64,000 bases of DNA, taken from the NCBI RefSeq assembly GCF_029836165.1, contig NZ_JAOEBG010000001.1:62001-126000 (forward strand). The letters run 5' to 3'. A model generated the notes under the pieces. That model had not been told where the DNA came from. It did not search any database and saw nothing but the letters and a program-made list of their open reading frames with translations. Positions 14,248 through 23,144 of the stretch are shown here, piece after piece. The position numbers and the translations under genes were made by a program. The number at the start of each line of letters is the position of its first letter. The first letter of the stretch is position 1. Source of the DNA: Pseudomonas sp. GD04091. GTDB taxonomy: Bacteria > Pseudomonadota > Gammaproteobacteria > Pseudomonadales > Pseudomonadaceae.

Positions 14248-14923
14248 CCTGATCCCGCTCCTCGGCTCGGCACTGGTCCTGGGCCTGCTCGGCGGCGGCC
14301 ACTGCCTGGGCATGTGCGGCGGCTTGATGGGCGCCCTGACCCTGGCCATCCCGCCCGAGCAACGTGGCCGGCGCCTGCGCCTGCTGCTGGCCTACAACCT
14401 CGGGCGCATCCTCAGCTATGCCGCCGCGGGCCTGCTGCTGGGCCTGGCTGGCGTGGCGCTGGCCAGTAGCCCGCTGGCCTCGGGCCTGCGGGTGGTCGCC
14501 GCATTGCTGCTGATCGCCATGGGCCTGTACCTGGCCGGCTGGTGGAGCGGGCTGACGCGCATTGAGGCACTGGGACGCGGCCTGTGGCGCCATGTGCAGC
14601 CCCTGGCCACCCGCTTGCTGCCGGTTTCCAGCCTGCCCCGCGCCCTGCTGCTCGGCGCCCTGTGGGGCTGGCTGCCGTGCGGGCTGGTGTACAGCACGCT
14701 GCTGTGGGCGGCGAGCCAGGGCGATGCGCTGCACAGTGCTGCGCTGATGCTGGCGTTCGGCGTGGGCACCTGGCCGGTGCTGCTGGCCACCGGGCTTGCC
14801 GCCGAGCGCGTGGGCCGCCTGCTGCGCAAGCGCGGGGTGCGCATGGCCGGCGGCGTGCTGGTGATCCTCTTTGGCCTGTGGACACTGCCCGGGCCTCACC
14901 AACACTGGCTCATGGGGCACTGA
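14240..14923 (+). CDS. Sulfite exporter TauE/SafE-like membrane protein
   Basis: A 227-residue protein with about six membrane helices, of the TauE/SafE-like (DsbD-related) group that follows ccoS in many proteobacteria. The first helix contains GGGHCLGMCGGLMG, a His/Cys/Met motif suited to binding Cu or another soft metal, and a second Cys lies in GWLPCGLVY. The function is not established; linkage to ccoS suggests a part in copper handling or haem-oxidase maturation rather than sulfite export. It starts with GTG 14240, inside the end of ccoS. Confidence 0.8.
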   Translation: MPDLIPLLGSALVLGLLGGGHCLGMCGGLMGALTLAIPPEQRGRRLRLLLAYNLGRILSYAAAGLLLGLAGVALASSPLASGLRVVAALLLIAMGLYLAGWWSGLTRIEALGRGLWRHVQPLATRLLPVSSLPRALLLGALWGWLPCGLVYSTLLWAASQGDALHSAALMLAFGVGTWPVLLATGLAAERVGRLLRKRGVRMAGGVLVILFGLWTLPGPHQHWLMGH

Positions 14924-14963
14924 AGGGCCGCGCAGCGGCCCCATACGGCGACTGCCAGATCTC

Positions 14964-14977
14964 CTGATACAAATCAA
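14964..14977. promoter_or_regulatory. Anr box upstream of hemN
   Basis: CTGATACAAATCAA matches TTGAT-N4-ATCAA at 9 of 10 positions, centred about 70 bases before hemN. hemN is a known Anr/Dnr target in Pseudomonas. Confidence 0.75.
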
Positions 14978-15039
14978 CATGACTTCTTACACACACACCT
15001 AGACTCCGGACACTGCAGCTCTATCCGGGGACTACCCAC

Positions 15040-16422
15040 ATGCTCGACGACCTACGCTGGGACGCCGACCTGATCCGTCGCTACGATCTGGCCGGGCCAC
15101 GCTACACCTCCTATCCGACCGCCGTGCAGCTGCACGGCGAAGTGGGCTCGTTCGACCTGCTTCACGCCCTACGCGAAAGCCGCCGCGCCACGCGCCCGCT
15201 GTCGCTGTACGTGCACGTGCCGTTCTGCGCCAACATCTGCTACTACTGCGCCTGCAACAAGGTCATCACCAAAGACCGTGGCCGCGCCGCGCCCTACCTG
15301 CAGCGCCTGGAACAGGAGATCCAGCTGATCGCCTGCCACCTCGACCCGAAACAGGTTGTCGAGCAGCTGCACTTCGGCGGCGGCACGCCCACCTTCCTCA
15401 GCCATGTCGAGCTACGCCAGCTGATGGCCACCCTGCGCCAGCACTTCCATCTGCTGGACGACGATTCCGGCGACTACGGCATCGAGATCGACCCCCGCGA
15501 AGCCGACTGGTCGACCATGGGCCTGCTGCGCGAACTGGGCTTCAACCGCGTCAGCCTCGGCGTGCAGGACCTCGATCCGGCCGTGCAGCGCGCGGTCAAT
15601 CGCCTGCAGAGCCTGGAGCAGACCCGCACCCTGATCGAGGCGGCGCGCACCCTGCAATTCCGCTCGATCAACCTCGACCTGATCTACGGCCTGCCCAAGC
15701 AGACCTCGGAAGGCTTCGCCCGCACCGTCGACGAGGTGATCCGCCTGCAGCCCGACCGCCTGTCGGTGTTCAACTACGCGCACCTGCCCGAGCGCTTCAT
15801 GCCCCAACGGCGCATCGACAGCGCCGACCTGCCGGCCCCGGCGGCCAAGCTGGAAATGCTCCACGCCACCATCGACCAGCTGACCGCCGCCGGCTACCGC
15901 TACATCGGCATGGACCACTTCGCCCTGCCCGACGACGAGCTGGCCATCGCCCAGGAAGAAGGCACCCTGCAACGCAACTTCCAGGGTTACACCACCCACG
16001 GCCACTGCGACCTGATCGGCCTGGGCGTCTCGGCGATCAGCCAGATCGGCGACCTCTACTGCCAGAACAGCAGCGACCTCAACACCTACCAGGACACCCT
16101 CTCGACCGCCCAACTGGCGACCCAGCGCGGCTTGCTGTGCAACCAGGACGACCGCCTGCGCAGGGCGGTGATCCAGCAGCTGATCTGCCACTTCGAGCTG
16201 GACTTCGAGGCGATCGAGCAGGCCTTCACCATCGACTTTCGCGGCTACTTCAAGGAGCAGTGGCCGCAACTGCAGGCCATGCAGCGCGACGGCCTGATCA
16301 GCCTGGACGCCACGGGCATCCGCATTCTGCCGGCCGGCCGCCTGCTGGCGCGCTCGGTGTGCATGGTGTTCGACGCCTACCTCGCGCAACAGAATCGCCA
16401 GCGATTCTCCCGGGTGATCTAG
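15040..16422 (+). CDS. hemN: Oxygen-independent coproporphyrinogen III oxidase
   Basis: A 460-residue radical SAM enzyme that decarboxylates coproporphyrinogen III to protoporphyrinogen IX without oxygen. The 4Fe-4S site is C63-ANI-C67-YY-C70, matching the CxxxCxxC motif of E. coli HemN. GGGTPTFL follows as the SAM glycine motif. Full family length. It has its own Anr box 60 bases upstream and lies directly before anr, so oxygen limitation should raise haem supply along with the oxidases that need it. Confidence 0.97.
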   Translation: MLDDLRWDADLIRRYDLAGPRYTSYPTAVQLHGEVGSFDLLHALRESRRATRPLSLYVHVPFCANICYYCACNKVITKDRGRAAPYLQRLEQEIQLIACHLDPKQVVEQLHFGGGTPTFLSHVELRQLMATLRQHFHLLDDDSGDYGIEIDPREADWSTMGLLRELGFNRVSLGVQDLDPAVQRAVNRLQSLEQTRTLIEAARTLQFRSINLDLIYGLPKQTSEGFARTVDEVIRLQPDRLSVFNYAHLPERFMPQRRIDSADLPAPAAKLEMLHATIDQLTAAGYRYIGMDHFALPDDELAIAQEEGTLQRNFQGYTTHGHCDLIGLGVSAISQIGDLYCQNSSDLNTYQDTLSTAQLATQRGLLCNQDDRLRRAVIQQLICHFELDFEAIEQAFTIDFRGYFKEQWPQLQAMQRDGLISLDATGIRILPAGRLLARSVCMVFDAYLAQQNRQRFSRVI

Positions 16423-16608
16423 CCGATTGAGGCGTTTCACCGCATGGACAGCCCGCCTTTCGAGGCACACTATGGACAGTTGAACGGTAGCGGAACACCC
16501 CTTTCCTGCCGTCGCTAGCGTGCACCAAAAATGCGCACACTGGCCTACAGCCGATGCCGCAGGTTATCCTTACGGCTTATGTGTGCTTTCCCACAAGGAT
16601 CGAAAGAA

Positions 16609-17343
16609 ATGTCCGAGCCAGTAAAACTGCGCCCACACAACCAGGCCCATTGCAAGGATTGCAGCCTGGCCCCCCTGTGCCTGCCCTTGTCCCTCAACCT
16701 CGAGGACATGGATGCACTGGATGAAATCGTCAAACGCGGCCGCCCACTGAAGAAAGGCGAGTTCCTGTTCCGCCAGGGTGACAATTTCGGCTCGGTCTAC
16801 GCGGTACGCTCCGGCGCCCTCAAGACGTTCAGCCTGAGCGACAGCGGCGAGGAGCAGATCACCGGCTTCCACCTGCCAAGCGAGCTGGTCGGCCTGTCCG
16901 GCATGGACACCGAGGCCTATCCGGTCTCGGCCCAGGCCCAGGAAACCACCTCGGTATGCGAGATTCCCTTCGAGCGTCTCGATGAACTGTCGGTGCAGCT
17001 GCCACAGCTACGCCGCCAGCTGATGCGAGTGATGAGCCGCGAGATCCGCGACGACCAGCAGATGATGCTGCTGCTGTCGAAGAAGACCGCCGACGAGCGG
17101 ATCGCCACGTTCCTGGTCAATCTCTCCGCACGCTTCCGCGCCCGTGGCTATTCGGCCAACCAGTTCCGCCTGAGCATGTCGCGCAACGAGATCGGCAACT
17201 ACCTGGGCCTGGCGGTGGAAACCGTGTCCCGGGTGTTCACCCGCTTCCAGCAGAACGGCCTGCTCAAGGCCGAGGGCAAGGAGGTGCATATCCTCGATCC
17301 GATCCAGCTGTGCGCGCTGGCCGGTGGTGCGCTCGAGGCCTGA
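16609..17343 (+). CDS. anr: Anaerobic/microaerobic transcription regulator Anr (FNR family)
   Basis: A 244-residue CRP/FNR family activator, equal in length to P. aeruginosa ANR. The oxygen-labile 4Fe-4S cluster ligands are visible as Cys15, Cys18 and Cys24 ([11 protein letters not shown]) plus Cys117 (SVCEIPF). The C-terminal helix-turn-helix carries the recognition helix [11 protein letters not shown], with the FNR-type E-x-x-S-R for TTGAT half sites. ATG 16609 is selected for its AAGGA ribosome site and family length. Probable target sites inside this window precede the first cco operon and hemN. Confidence 0.97.
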   Translation: MSEPVKLRPHNQAHCKDCSLAPLCLPLSLNLEDMDALDEIVKRGRPLKKGEFLFRQGDNFGSVYAVRSGALKTFSLSDSGEEQITGFHLPSELVGLSGMDTEAYPVSAQAQETTSVCEIPFERLDELSVQLPQLRRQLMRVMSREIRDDQQMMLLLSKKTADERIATFLVNLSARFRARGYSANQFRLSMSRNEIGNYLGLAVETVSRVFTRFQQNGLLKAEGKEVHILDPIQLCALAGGALEA

Positions 17344-17396
17344 TCGCGGCACGAAAAGGGTATACTGGCGCCTTGGTTTTCCAGGATACCCGCCCC

Positions 17397-17945
17397 ATGC
17401 ACAGCGACACCTTCGACCTCAAAGCCCTGATCCGCCCGGTAGTGGACTTCCCCAAGCCGGGCGTGATCTTTCGCGATATCACCCCGTTGTTCCAGTCGCC
17501 GCGCGGGCTACGCTATGTCGCCGACCAGTTCATCGAGCGCTATGTGGAGGCTGAATTCAGCCACATTGGCGCCATGGATGCGCGGGGCTTTTTGATTGGG
17601 TCGATCATCGCCCACCAGCTGAACAAGCCGCTGATCCTGTTCCGCAAGCAGGGCAAGCTGCCGGCTGACGTGCTGTCGGAAGCCTACCAGACCGAATACG
17701 GCGAAGCCTTCCTGGAAGTGCATGCCGACAGTATCTGCGAAGGTGATTCGGTGCTGATCTTCGATGACCTGATCGCCACCGGTGGCACGCTGCTGGCGGC
17801 GGCCAAACTGGTACGCCGCACAGGTGCCCAGGTGTTCGAGGCGGCGGCGATCATCGACCTGCCGGAGCTGGAAGGTTCGCGCCGGCTGCAGGCGGCCGGG
17901 GTGCCGACCTTCTGCCTGACCGAGTTTTCCCTCAGCGAATATTGA
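17397..17945 (+). CDS. apt: Adenine phosphoribosyltransferase
   Basis: A 182-residue type I phosphoribosyltransferase that converts adenine and PRPP to AMP. The PRPP-binding motif is [14 protein letters not shown] (residues about 119-132), the N-terminal segment is [18 protein letters not shown], and the MDARGFL loop is present. ATG 17397 is chosen because it matches the Apt N-terminus; longer in-frame starts overlap anr. A TATACT element at 17361 could be its -10. It is a purine salvage gene that conventionally follows anr in pseudomonads. Confidence 0.96.
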   Translation: MHSDTFDLKALIRPVVDFPKPGVIFRDITPLFQSPRGLRYVADQFIERYVEAEFSHIGAMDARGFLIGSIIAHQLNKPLILFRKQGKLPADVLSEAYQTEYGEAFLEVHADSICEGDSVLIFDDLIATGGTLLAAAKLVRRTGAQVFEAAAIIDLPELEGSRRLQAAGVPTFCLTEFSLSEY

Positions 17946-17955
17946 GTCACCTGCG

Positions 17956-17975
17956 GGGCCGCCTTGCGGCCCTTT
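17956..17975 (+). terminator. Terminator after apt
   Basis: A GGGCCGC / GCGGCCC stem with a CTT loop and TTTC tail, ten bases after the apt stop. Confidence 0.8.
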
Positions 17976-18056
17976 CGCTGGCAAGCCAGCTCCCACAGCA
18001 ACAGCGCCATCCTCACGATCAGCGCACTCGGAGTGCGAGCCGGCCTGACGGCGAAA

Positions 18057-18073
18057 GGGCCGCAAAGCGGCCC
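18057..18073 (-). terminator. Terminator after recR
   Basis: Read on the complement, a GGGCCGC / GCGGCCC stem with a TTT loop is followed by TTTCGC, just beyond the recR stop. Confidence 0.75.
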
Positions 18074-18084
18074 CGATCACAGAT

Positions 18085-18687
18085 TTACAGCGAAATCGGC
18101 CGGCGCCCGGCAAAGGCATGGGCCAACGTGCCACCATCCACCAGTTCCAGCTCCCCACCCAACGGCACGCCATGGGCGATACGCGTGGCGGTCAGGCCCT
18201 TCTCGGCCAGCAGCTGGGCGATGTAATGGGCGGTCGCCTCTCCCTCCACCGTGGGGTTGGTGGCCAGGATCACCTCGCTGAAGGTGCCCTGCTCCTCGAT
18301 GCGCGCCATCAACTGCGGGATACCGATGGCTTCCGGCCCCAAGCCATCGAGCGGCGACAGATGCCCCTTGAGCACGAAGTATCGGCCGCGATAGCCGGTC
18401 TGCTCCACCGCATACACATCCATCGGCCCCTCGACCACGCACAACTGGCTGTCGTCCCGACGCGGATCGGCGCACTGCGGGCACAGTTCCTGCTCGGTCA
18501 GGGTGCGGCACTGGCGACAATGGCCGACGCCTTCCATGGCCTGGCTCAGGGCCTGCGCCAAGCGCGCGCCGCCGCTGCGGTCGCGTTCGAGCAGCTGCAG
18601 GGCCATGCGCTGGGCGGTTTTCTGGCCGACGCCGGGCAGGATGCGCAGGGCGTCGATCAGTTGGCGGATCAGGGGGCTGAAGCTCAT
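18085..18687 (-). CDS. recR: Recombination mediator RecR
   Basis: A 200-residue RecFOR pathway protein that helps load RecA at gaps. In order: an N-terminal HhH ([16 protein letters not shown]), a C4 zinc finger (C-x-x-C ... C-x-x-C in HCRQCRTL and LCPQC, residues about 57-72), and a Toprim domain with VVEGPMDV and [11 protein letters not shown], ending with a Walker-like [12 protein letters not shown]. Third gene of the dnaX-ybaB-recR operon, the usual arrangement. Confidence 0.97.
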   Translation of the reverse strand: MSFSPLIRQLIDALRILPGVGQKTAQRMALQLLERDRSGGARLAQALSQAMEGVGHCRQCRTLTEQELCPQCADPRRDDSQLCVVEGPMDVYAVEQTGYRGRYFVLKGHLSPLDGLGPEAIGIPQLMARIEEQGTFSEVILATNPTVEGEATAHYIAQLLAEKGLTATRIAHGVPLGGELELVDGGTLAHAFAGRRPISL

Positions 18688-18775
18688 GTCGGCAGGCCGT
18701 CCAATTCAGAAAACACAATGAACAAGGGAGCAACATCCCGCAGGACATTGCCCCCCATTTGAAGCAAGCAGCCGA

Positions 18776-19111
18776 TCAGAACGGCATCTTGAAACCTGGC
18801 GGCAGCTGCATGCCGGCAGTCATGCTGCCCATCTTGTCCTGGCTGTTCTGCTCGATCTTGCGCACGGCGTCGTTCAGCGCGGCGGCGATCAGGTCTTCGA
18901 GCACTTCCTTGTCGTCCGCGTCGGTCGACATCAGGCTCTGGTCGATGCTGACACGCTTGACGTCATGACGACCGGTCATCACCACGCTCACCAGGCCGCC
19001 ACCGGACTGGCCGGTGACTTCGGCGTTGGCCAGCTCTTCCTGCATCTTCTGCATCTTTTCCTGCATCTGCTGGGCCTGCTTCATCAGGCCGGCCATGCCA
19101 CCTTTCATCAT
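18776..19111 (-). CDS. ybaB: YbaB/EbfC family nucleoid-associated protein
   Basis: A 111-residue DNA-binding protein that forms tweezer-like dimers. The N-terminal half is a Met/Gln-rich helix ([20 protein letters not shown]), then a beta-sheet with [20 protein letters not shown], and a flexible Gly/Met tail. The start is set at the first Met of MMKGGMAG, the family's conserved N-terminus. Middle gene between dnaX and recR. Confidence 0.95.
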   Translation of the reverse strand: MMKGGMAGLMKQAQQMQEKMQKMQEELANAEVTGQSGGGLVSVVMTGRHDVKRVSIDQSLMSTDADDKEVLEDLIAAALNDAVRKIEQNSQDKMGSMTAGMQLPPGFKMPF

Positions 19112-19175
19112 GGGGTATACCTCGATTGGGTCATGTGATGCGCCCCGGCCAAGGGCCGGGCGCATGGTTATCCGT

Positions 19176-21215
19176 TCATTGGCCCTGGCTGGCCAGGGCG
19201 TCTACAGGCTCAATAGTATCCTGCCTGACCGTCGCACCGAACTGCCGGATCATCTGCTGGATGAGCGGGTCCTGCTCGATCGACACCACCGCGTCATGCT
19301 GGCGCTCGGCGCGCTTGCGGGCGGCAGCCTGGGCCGGGGTTTCCTGCTCCGGGCGGATCAGCTCGATCTTCAGGCGGATGTCGCGACCCAACTGCTGGTT
19401 GAGCGCATCGTTCAACCTGCGCTGCTGCGTCGAGTTGAACAGCGCGCCCTGCCCCGGGTCCAGGTGCAGCAACCAATCGTCGCCATCGGCGGCGATCAGG
19501 GTACAGTTGGCGGCGATGTTGCCTGTCATACCGGAGACAGGCAACTGTGGGAATAATTCCAGCCATTGCAGGGCAAGGCCGGTCGCCGGCTGCGCCGCTG
19601 GCAGTGGTTCGGGCGCCTCGGCGGGCGCGTCTTCCTGCACATGCTCGGCCAGCTCGTCCAGATAACTGAACGCGGCCGGGTCGCTGTCCGGCGTGTAGTA
19701 GTCCTCGTCCGCCGGTGGCTCGTCGTCGCGCTCCATGCCCGCCGGGTTGTAGGCGGACGGGTCGAACGGCGGCTCATCGTCATCCAGCGCGAAACTGTTG
19801 GACTCGGCAACGGCCGATGCTTCCGGCGCCTGCTCGGCCTCGGCCTGGGCAGGTGCCACGGCGGGTTCTTCCCAAGGCAGGTCGACAACCTCTTCGGCGG
19901 GGGCGGGTTGCGGCTCAGGCTCTGGCGCCGCCATCTCGGCCTCGACAGCTGGTGGCTCGGCCTGCTCAGGCACGTCGACCACGGGAGCCGGCGTGACCAC
20001 TGCCTCGACAGGGCTTGCGACGACAGCCGGCGCAGCGGCCGCGACCGCCGCTGCCACCGGTTTGGCCGGATCAGCTGTGGCCTGGCTGATCCCCACCGGC
20101 TTTAGTACCGGCTTCGGCGCATCGTCGGTGTCGGCCGGGCGGAAGGCGAGCATGCGCAACAGGACCATCTCGAAGCCGCCACGCGGATCCGGCGCCAGCG
20201 GCAGGTCACGACGACCGATCAGGCCCATCTGGTAGTAGAACTGCACGTCCTCCGCCGGCAGGGCCTGGGCCAGCGCCAGCACGCGATCACGGTCGCCCTG
20301 GCCGTTGTCGACCGCTTCCGGCAGGGCCTGGGCGATGGCCACGCGGTGCAGCACGTTGAGCATTTCCGACAGCACGCCATTCCAGTCCGGACCTTGCTCG
20401 GCCAGGTCACGCACCGCCTCCAGCAGCGCCCGGGCATCGCCTTCGAGCAAAGCCTGGAGCACGCCGTACACCTGGCCGTGGTCGAGCGTGCCGAGCATCA
20501 CCCGTACATCGGCGGCCAGCACCTTGCCCTCGCCGAAGGCAATGGCCTGATCGGTCAGGCTCATGGCGTCGCGCATGGAGCCGTCGGCGGCGCGGCCGAG
20601 CAGCCACAGGGCGTCCTCTTCGAACGGCACGTTCTCGGCGCCCAGCACATGGGTCAGGTGCTCGACCACCCGCTCCGGGCTCATGTTCTTCAGCGAGAAC
20701 TGCAGGCAGCGCGACAGGATGGTCGCCGGCAGCTTCTGCGGATCAGTGGTGGCGAGGATGAACTTGACGTAGGGCGGCGGCTCTTCCAGCGTCTTCAACA
20801 GGGCGTTGAAGGAATGGGTGGAGAGCATGTGCACTTCGTCGATCAGGTAGACCTTGAAGCGCCCGCGACTCGGCGCGTACTGCACGTTGTCGAGCAGTTC
20901 GCGGGTGTCCTCGACCTTGGTGCGGCTGGCGGCGTCGATCTCGATCAGATCGACGAATCGGCCCTCGTCGATCTCCCGGCACACCGAACAGGTGCCACAC
21001 GGGGTGGAGGTGATGCCGGTCTCGCAGTTCAGGCACTTGGCGATGATCCGCGCGATGGTGGTCTTGCCCACCCCCCGGGTGCCGGTGAACAGATAGGCAT
21101 GGTGCAGGCGCTGGTTGTCCAGAGCGTTGATCAAAGCCTTGAGCACATGGGCCTGGCCGACCATTTCGCGGAACGAGCGCGGGCGCCATTTACGTGCAAG
21201 AACCTGATAACTCAT
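19176..21215 (-). CDS. dnaX: DNA polymerase III subunit gamma/tau
   Basis: A 679-residue clamp-loader ATPase. Walker A is GTRGVGKT (residues 45-52). A zinc module follows (CLNCETG...PCGTCSVC, about 64-79), then the DEVHMLS box and SRC sensor-1 region (LSRCLQFSL). Residues about 400-530 are a long Pro/Ala/Glu-rich linker, and the C-terminus is the tau domain that contacts the polymerase and helicase. ATG 21215 begins the conserved [12 protein letters not shown]; the ribosome site is weak. First gene of the dnaX-ybaB-recR unit. Confidence 0.96.
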   Translation of the reverse strand: MSYQVLARKWRPRSFREMVGQAHVLKALINALDNQRLHHAYLFTGTRGVGKTTIARIIAKCLNCETGITSTPCGTCSVCREIDEGRFVDLIEIDAASRTKVEDTRELLDNVQYAPSRGRFKVYLIDEVHMLSTHSFNALLKTLEEPPPYVKFILATTDPQKLPATILSRCLQFSLKNMSPERVVEHLTHVLGAENVPFEEDALWLLGRAADGSMRDAMSLTDQAIAFGEGKVLAADVRVMLGTLDHGQVYGVLQALLEGDARALLEAVRDLAEQGPDWNGVLSEMLNVLHRVAIAQALPEAVDNGQGDRDRVLALAQALPAEDVQFYYQMGLIGRRDLPLAPDPRGGFEMVLLRMLAFRPADTDDAPKPVLKPVGISQATADPAKPVAAAVAAAAPAVVASPVEAVVTPAPVVDVPEQAEPPAVEAEMAAPEPEPQPAPAEEVVDLPWEEPAVAPAQAEAEQAPEASAVAESNSFALDDDEPPFDPSAYNPAGMERDDEPPADEDYYTPDSDPAAFSYLDELAEHVQEDAPAEAPEPLPAAQPATGLALQWLELFPQLPVSGMTGNIAANCTLIAADGDDWLLHLDPGQGALFNSTQQRRLNDALNQQLGRDIRLKIELIRPEQETPAQAAARKRAERQHDAVVSIEQDPLIQQMIRQFGATVRQDTIEPVDALASQGQ

Positions 21216-21346
21216 CAAAAAACCATCGTGACCGGAGCGGGCGGAAAGAGCGCTAATGCTAGCGGAGCGGGACCGAAATTGCACCCTGCCGATCTCGTCT
21301 AAGCTCAGTAGCGGGCACACGGACGGCGAATCAGGGAGGATGAAGC

Positions 21347-22153
21347 GTGCGGCGAGTCCTGGCCATCCTGTTGCTATGGACCACCCATAGCCTGGCGCAG
21401 CAGCCGGTGCTGCGCTTTTCCATCGCCGAAAGCTGGAGCATGCCGCTGATGCGCATCGAGGATCAGCAGCCGGTGGAAGGCATCCTGTTCGAGCTGATCC
21501 AGGCCATTGCCCGGGAGGTCGAGGCACGCCCGCAGTACCACGTGATGGCCCGCCTGCGCCTTCAGGAGGCGATGGAGGCCGGCGAAATCGATGTGCGCTG
21601 CTATGTCTCCAGCCAGTGGTTGATCGACCGGCCCGGCGACTATCTGTGGAGCATTCCGGTCATCGAGCAACGCGACCTGCTGATCGGCCGCCCCGGAGAC
21701 AGCGGCCCCGCCAGCCCGAGCAAGCTGCCGCCCCAGGCCATCGGTACCGTGCTCGGCTACACCTACCCCACTCTCGAACCCTTGTTCGCCCAGGGCCGCC
21801 TGCGACGCGAGGACAGCCGCAACCAGCTGCTGGCCCTGCAGAAACTCCAGGCCGGACGCTTCCGGCATGCGGTGAGCAACCAGCTTTCGCTGCAGTGGTA
21901 CAACCGCGCCCTGCCTGCGGAGCAACACCTGCAGGCTCTGGCCGTGCTGGAAGAACAGGCGCTGGGCTGCATGGTGCGCAACGACCCTGCCCTGCCGAGC
22001 CAAGCCGTGCTCCGGGCGCTGGTGCGGATCAAGCAGTCTGGCGAGATGCAACGGATCGTCGAGCGCTACACCGATGATCGCCAGGCAGGGCAGCTCGTCG
22101 AGGGTGAACGACGTCAACCGCCCAGGCTGGCGACACCGAGCGCCGCCAGGTAG
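21347..22153 (+). CDS. Periplasmic solute-binding protein, family 3-like
   Basis: A 268-residue protein with a signal peptide (MRRVLAILLLWTTHSLAQQ) and two lobes of the family-3 binding fold: first 'VEGILFELIQAIAREVEARP', then 'GEIDVRCYVSSQWL', 'GTVLGYTYPTL' and 'RIVERYTDD' near the end. It starts with GTG 21347 behind AGGGAGGA at ideal spacing; the nearby ATG 21340 is out of frame. There are no permease or ATPase genes beside it, so it may serve an unlinked transporter or act as a sensor-like orphan. The ligand cannot be deduced. The last 40 bases overlap the convergent DUF2938 gene. Confidence 0.75.
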   Translation: MRRVLAILLLWTTHSLAQQPVLRFSIAESWSMPLMRIEDQQPVEGILFELIQAIAREVEARPQYHVMARLRLQEAMEAGEIDVRCYVSSQWLIDRPGDYLWSIPVIEQRDLLIGRPGDSGPASPSKLPPQAIGTVLGYTYPTLEPLFAQGRLRREDSRNQLLALQKLQAGRFRHAVSNQLSLQWYNRALPAEQHLQALAVLEEQALGCMVRNDPALPSQAVLRALVRIKQSGEMQRIVERYTDDRQAGQLVEGERRQPPRLATPSAAR

Positions 22154-22608
22154 AGGCCCAGCCCGAACACACAATGCGTCGCCAGGCTGCGCAGGCAGCT
22201 TTTCAAGGGCGTTGGCGTGTTCGCCGCGAAATACCCAGCCCCCAGCGCAGGCTGCACCACGCACAGCGGTATCAGCACCGAAACGCCGCCGAACAGCAAG
22301 GCGGGCGATAACGCGGGAGACGACAACCAGGCCGTTCCGGCAAAGGCCACCAGCAGCAGCGCGAACACCAGCCCGGTGGCGTAGTGGATCAGCCAGCCCC
22401 AGCCCGACTCTCCCCGGATCGGCGCGGCCTTGCCGATCGCCGCATGCCGCCAGCGCCCCTTGAGCAGGTGCCCCGCCCAGCGCCCGATCATGGCGTAGTT
22501 CAGGGTGGCGATGCCCAGGCGCCTGAGCAACAGGGTCCACAGGTCCATGACCAGCGTGGCACCGATACCGATGAACACAATGGAAAGCGCGAGAGAAGCA
22601 TCAGTCAT
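22114..22608 (-). CDS. DUF2938 integral membrane protein
   Basis: A 164-residue protein with four predicted membrane helices, of the DUF2938 family, whose function is unknown. Recognisable parts are GATLVMDLWTLLLRRLG at the start, 'GRWAGHLLKGRW' and 'GESGWGWLIHYATGLVFA'. ATG 22608 is chosen to keep the N-terminal helix intact and leave room for the promoter. It is divergent from a MerR regulator with a perfect palindrome in between, so it is probably that regulator's target. Confidence 0.8.
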   Translation of the reverse strand: MTDASLALSIVFIGIGATLVMDLWTLLLRRLGIATLNYAMIGRWAGHLLKGRWRHAAIGKAAPIRGESGWGWLIHYATGLVFALLLVAFAGTAWLSSPALSPALLFGGVSVLIPLCVVQPALGAGYFAANTPTPLKSCLRSLATHCVFGLGLYLAALGVASLGG

Positions 22609-22649
22609 GGCAAAGCCCCTGGCAGATTGACGGAATGGTCGATGCCAAG

Positions 22650-22691
22650 CAGCATGCAAGTTGAAGTCGACTTCAAGTCAAGGGGGCCAAA
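22650..22691 (-). promoter_or_regulatory. MerR-type operator/promoter of the DUF2938 gene
   Basis: TTGAAGTCGACTTCAA (22661-22676) is a perfect 16-base palindrome. On the complement, TTGACT lies just before it and CATGCT just after, with a 19-base spacer. This is the overlong spacing typical of promoters that MerR-family proteins untwist. Confidence 0.7.
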
Positions 22692-23108
22692 ATGGACATC
22701 GCCAATGTCGCCAGACGCACCGGTGTGCCAGCTTCGACGCTGCGTTATTACGCGAACAAGGGACTGCTCAGATCACTCGCCAGCCATGGCCAGCGTCGGC
22801 AGTTTCCGGCAGATACGCCCGAGCGCCTGGCTCTGATCGCTCTGGGCCAGGCGGCAGGGCTTTCACTGGACGAGGTGGCGGCGATGCTGGATGAACAGCA
22901 GGTCGACCGACAGTTGCTATTGGCCAAGGCCGACGAGATCGACCAGCGGATCAAGCGCCTGCAGGCGATGAGCAAGGGGCTACGGCACGCAGCGGTCTGC
23001 CCGGAACAGAACCACTTGCAGTGCCCGACCTTCCAGCGACTGATGCAGGCTTCGGCCAGCCGGAGCAGACGTGGCAGCTCGCACGCAAGCACCGTCGGCA
23101 AAGGATGA
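22692..23108 (+). CDS. MerR-family helix-turn-helix regulator
   Basis: A 138-residue MerR-type regulator. The winged helix is at the very N-terminus (MDIANVARRTGVPASTLRYYANKGLL shortened here to VARRTGVPASTLRYY), then the LALIALGQAAGLSLDEVAAML helix, a coiled-coil dimerisation helix (KADEIDQRIKRLQAM) and a Cys-containing region, CPEQNHLQCPTFQRLM, that might bind metal or sense redox state. AGGGGG provides the ribosome site. It is divergent from the DUF2938 gene and shares its operator. The inducer is unknown. Confidence 0.82.
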   Translation: MDIANVARRTGVPASTLRYYANKGLLRSLASHGQRRQFPADTPERLALIALGQAAGLSLDEVAAMLDEQQVDRQLLLAKADEIDQRIKRLQAMSKGLRHAAVCPEQNHLQCPTFQRLMQASASRSRRGSSHASTVGKG

Positions 23109-23144
23109 TCTACAGAGGCCCCGCCAACCCGGAAGATCCTCAGC

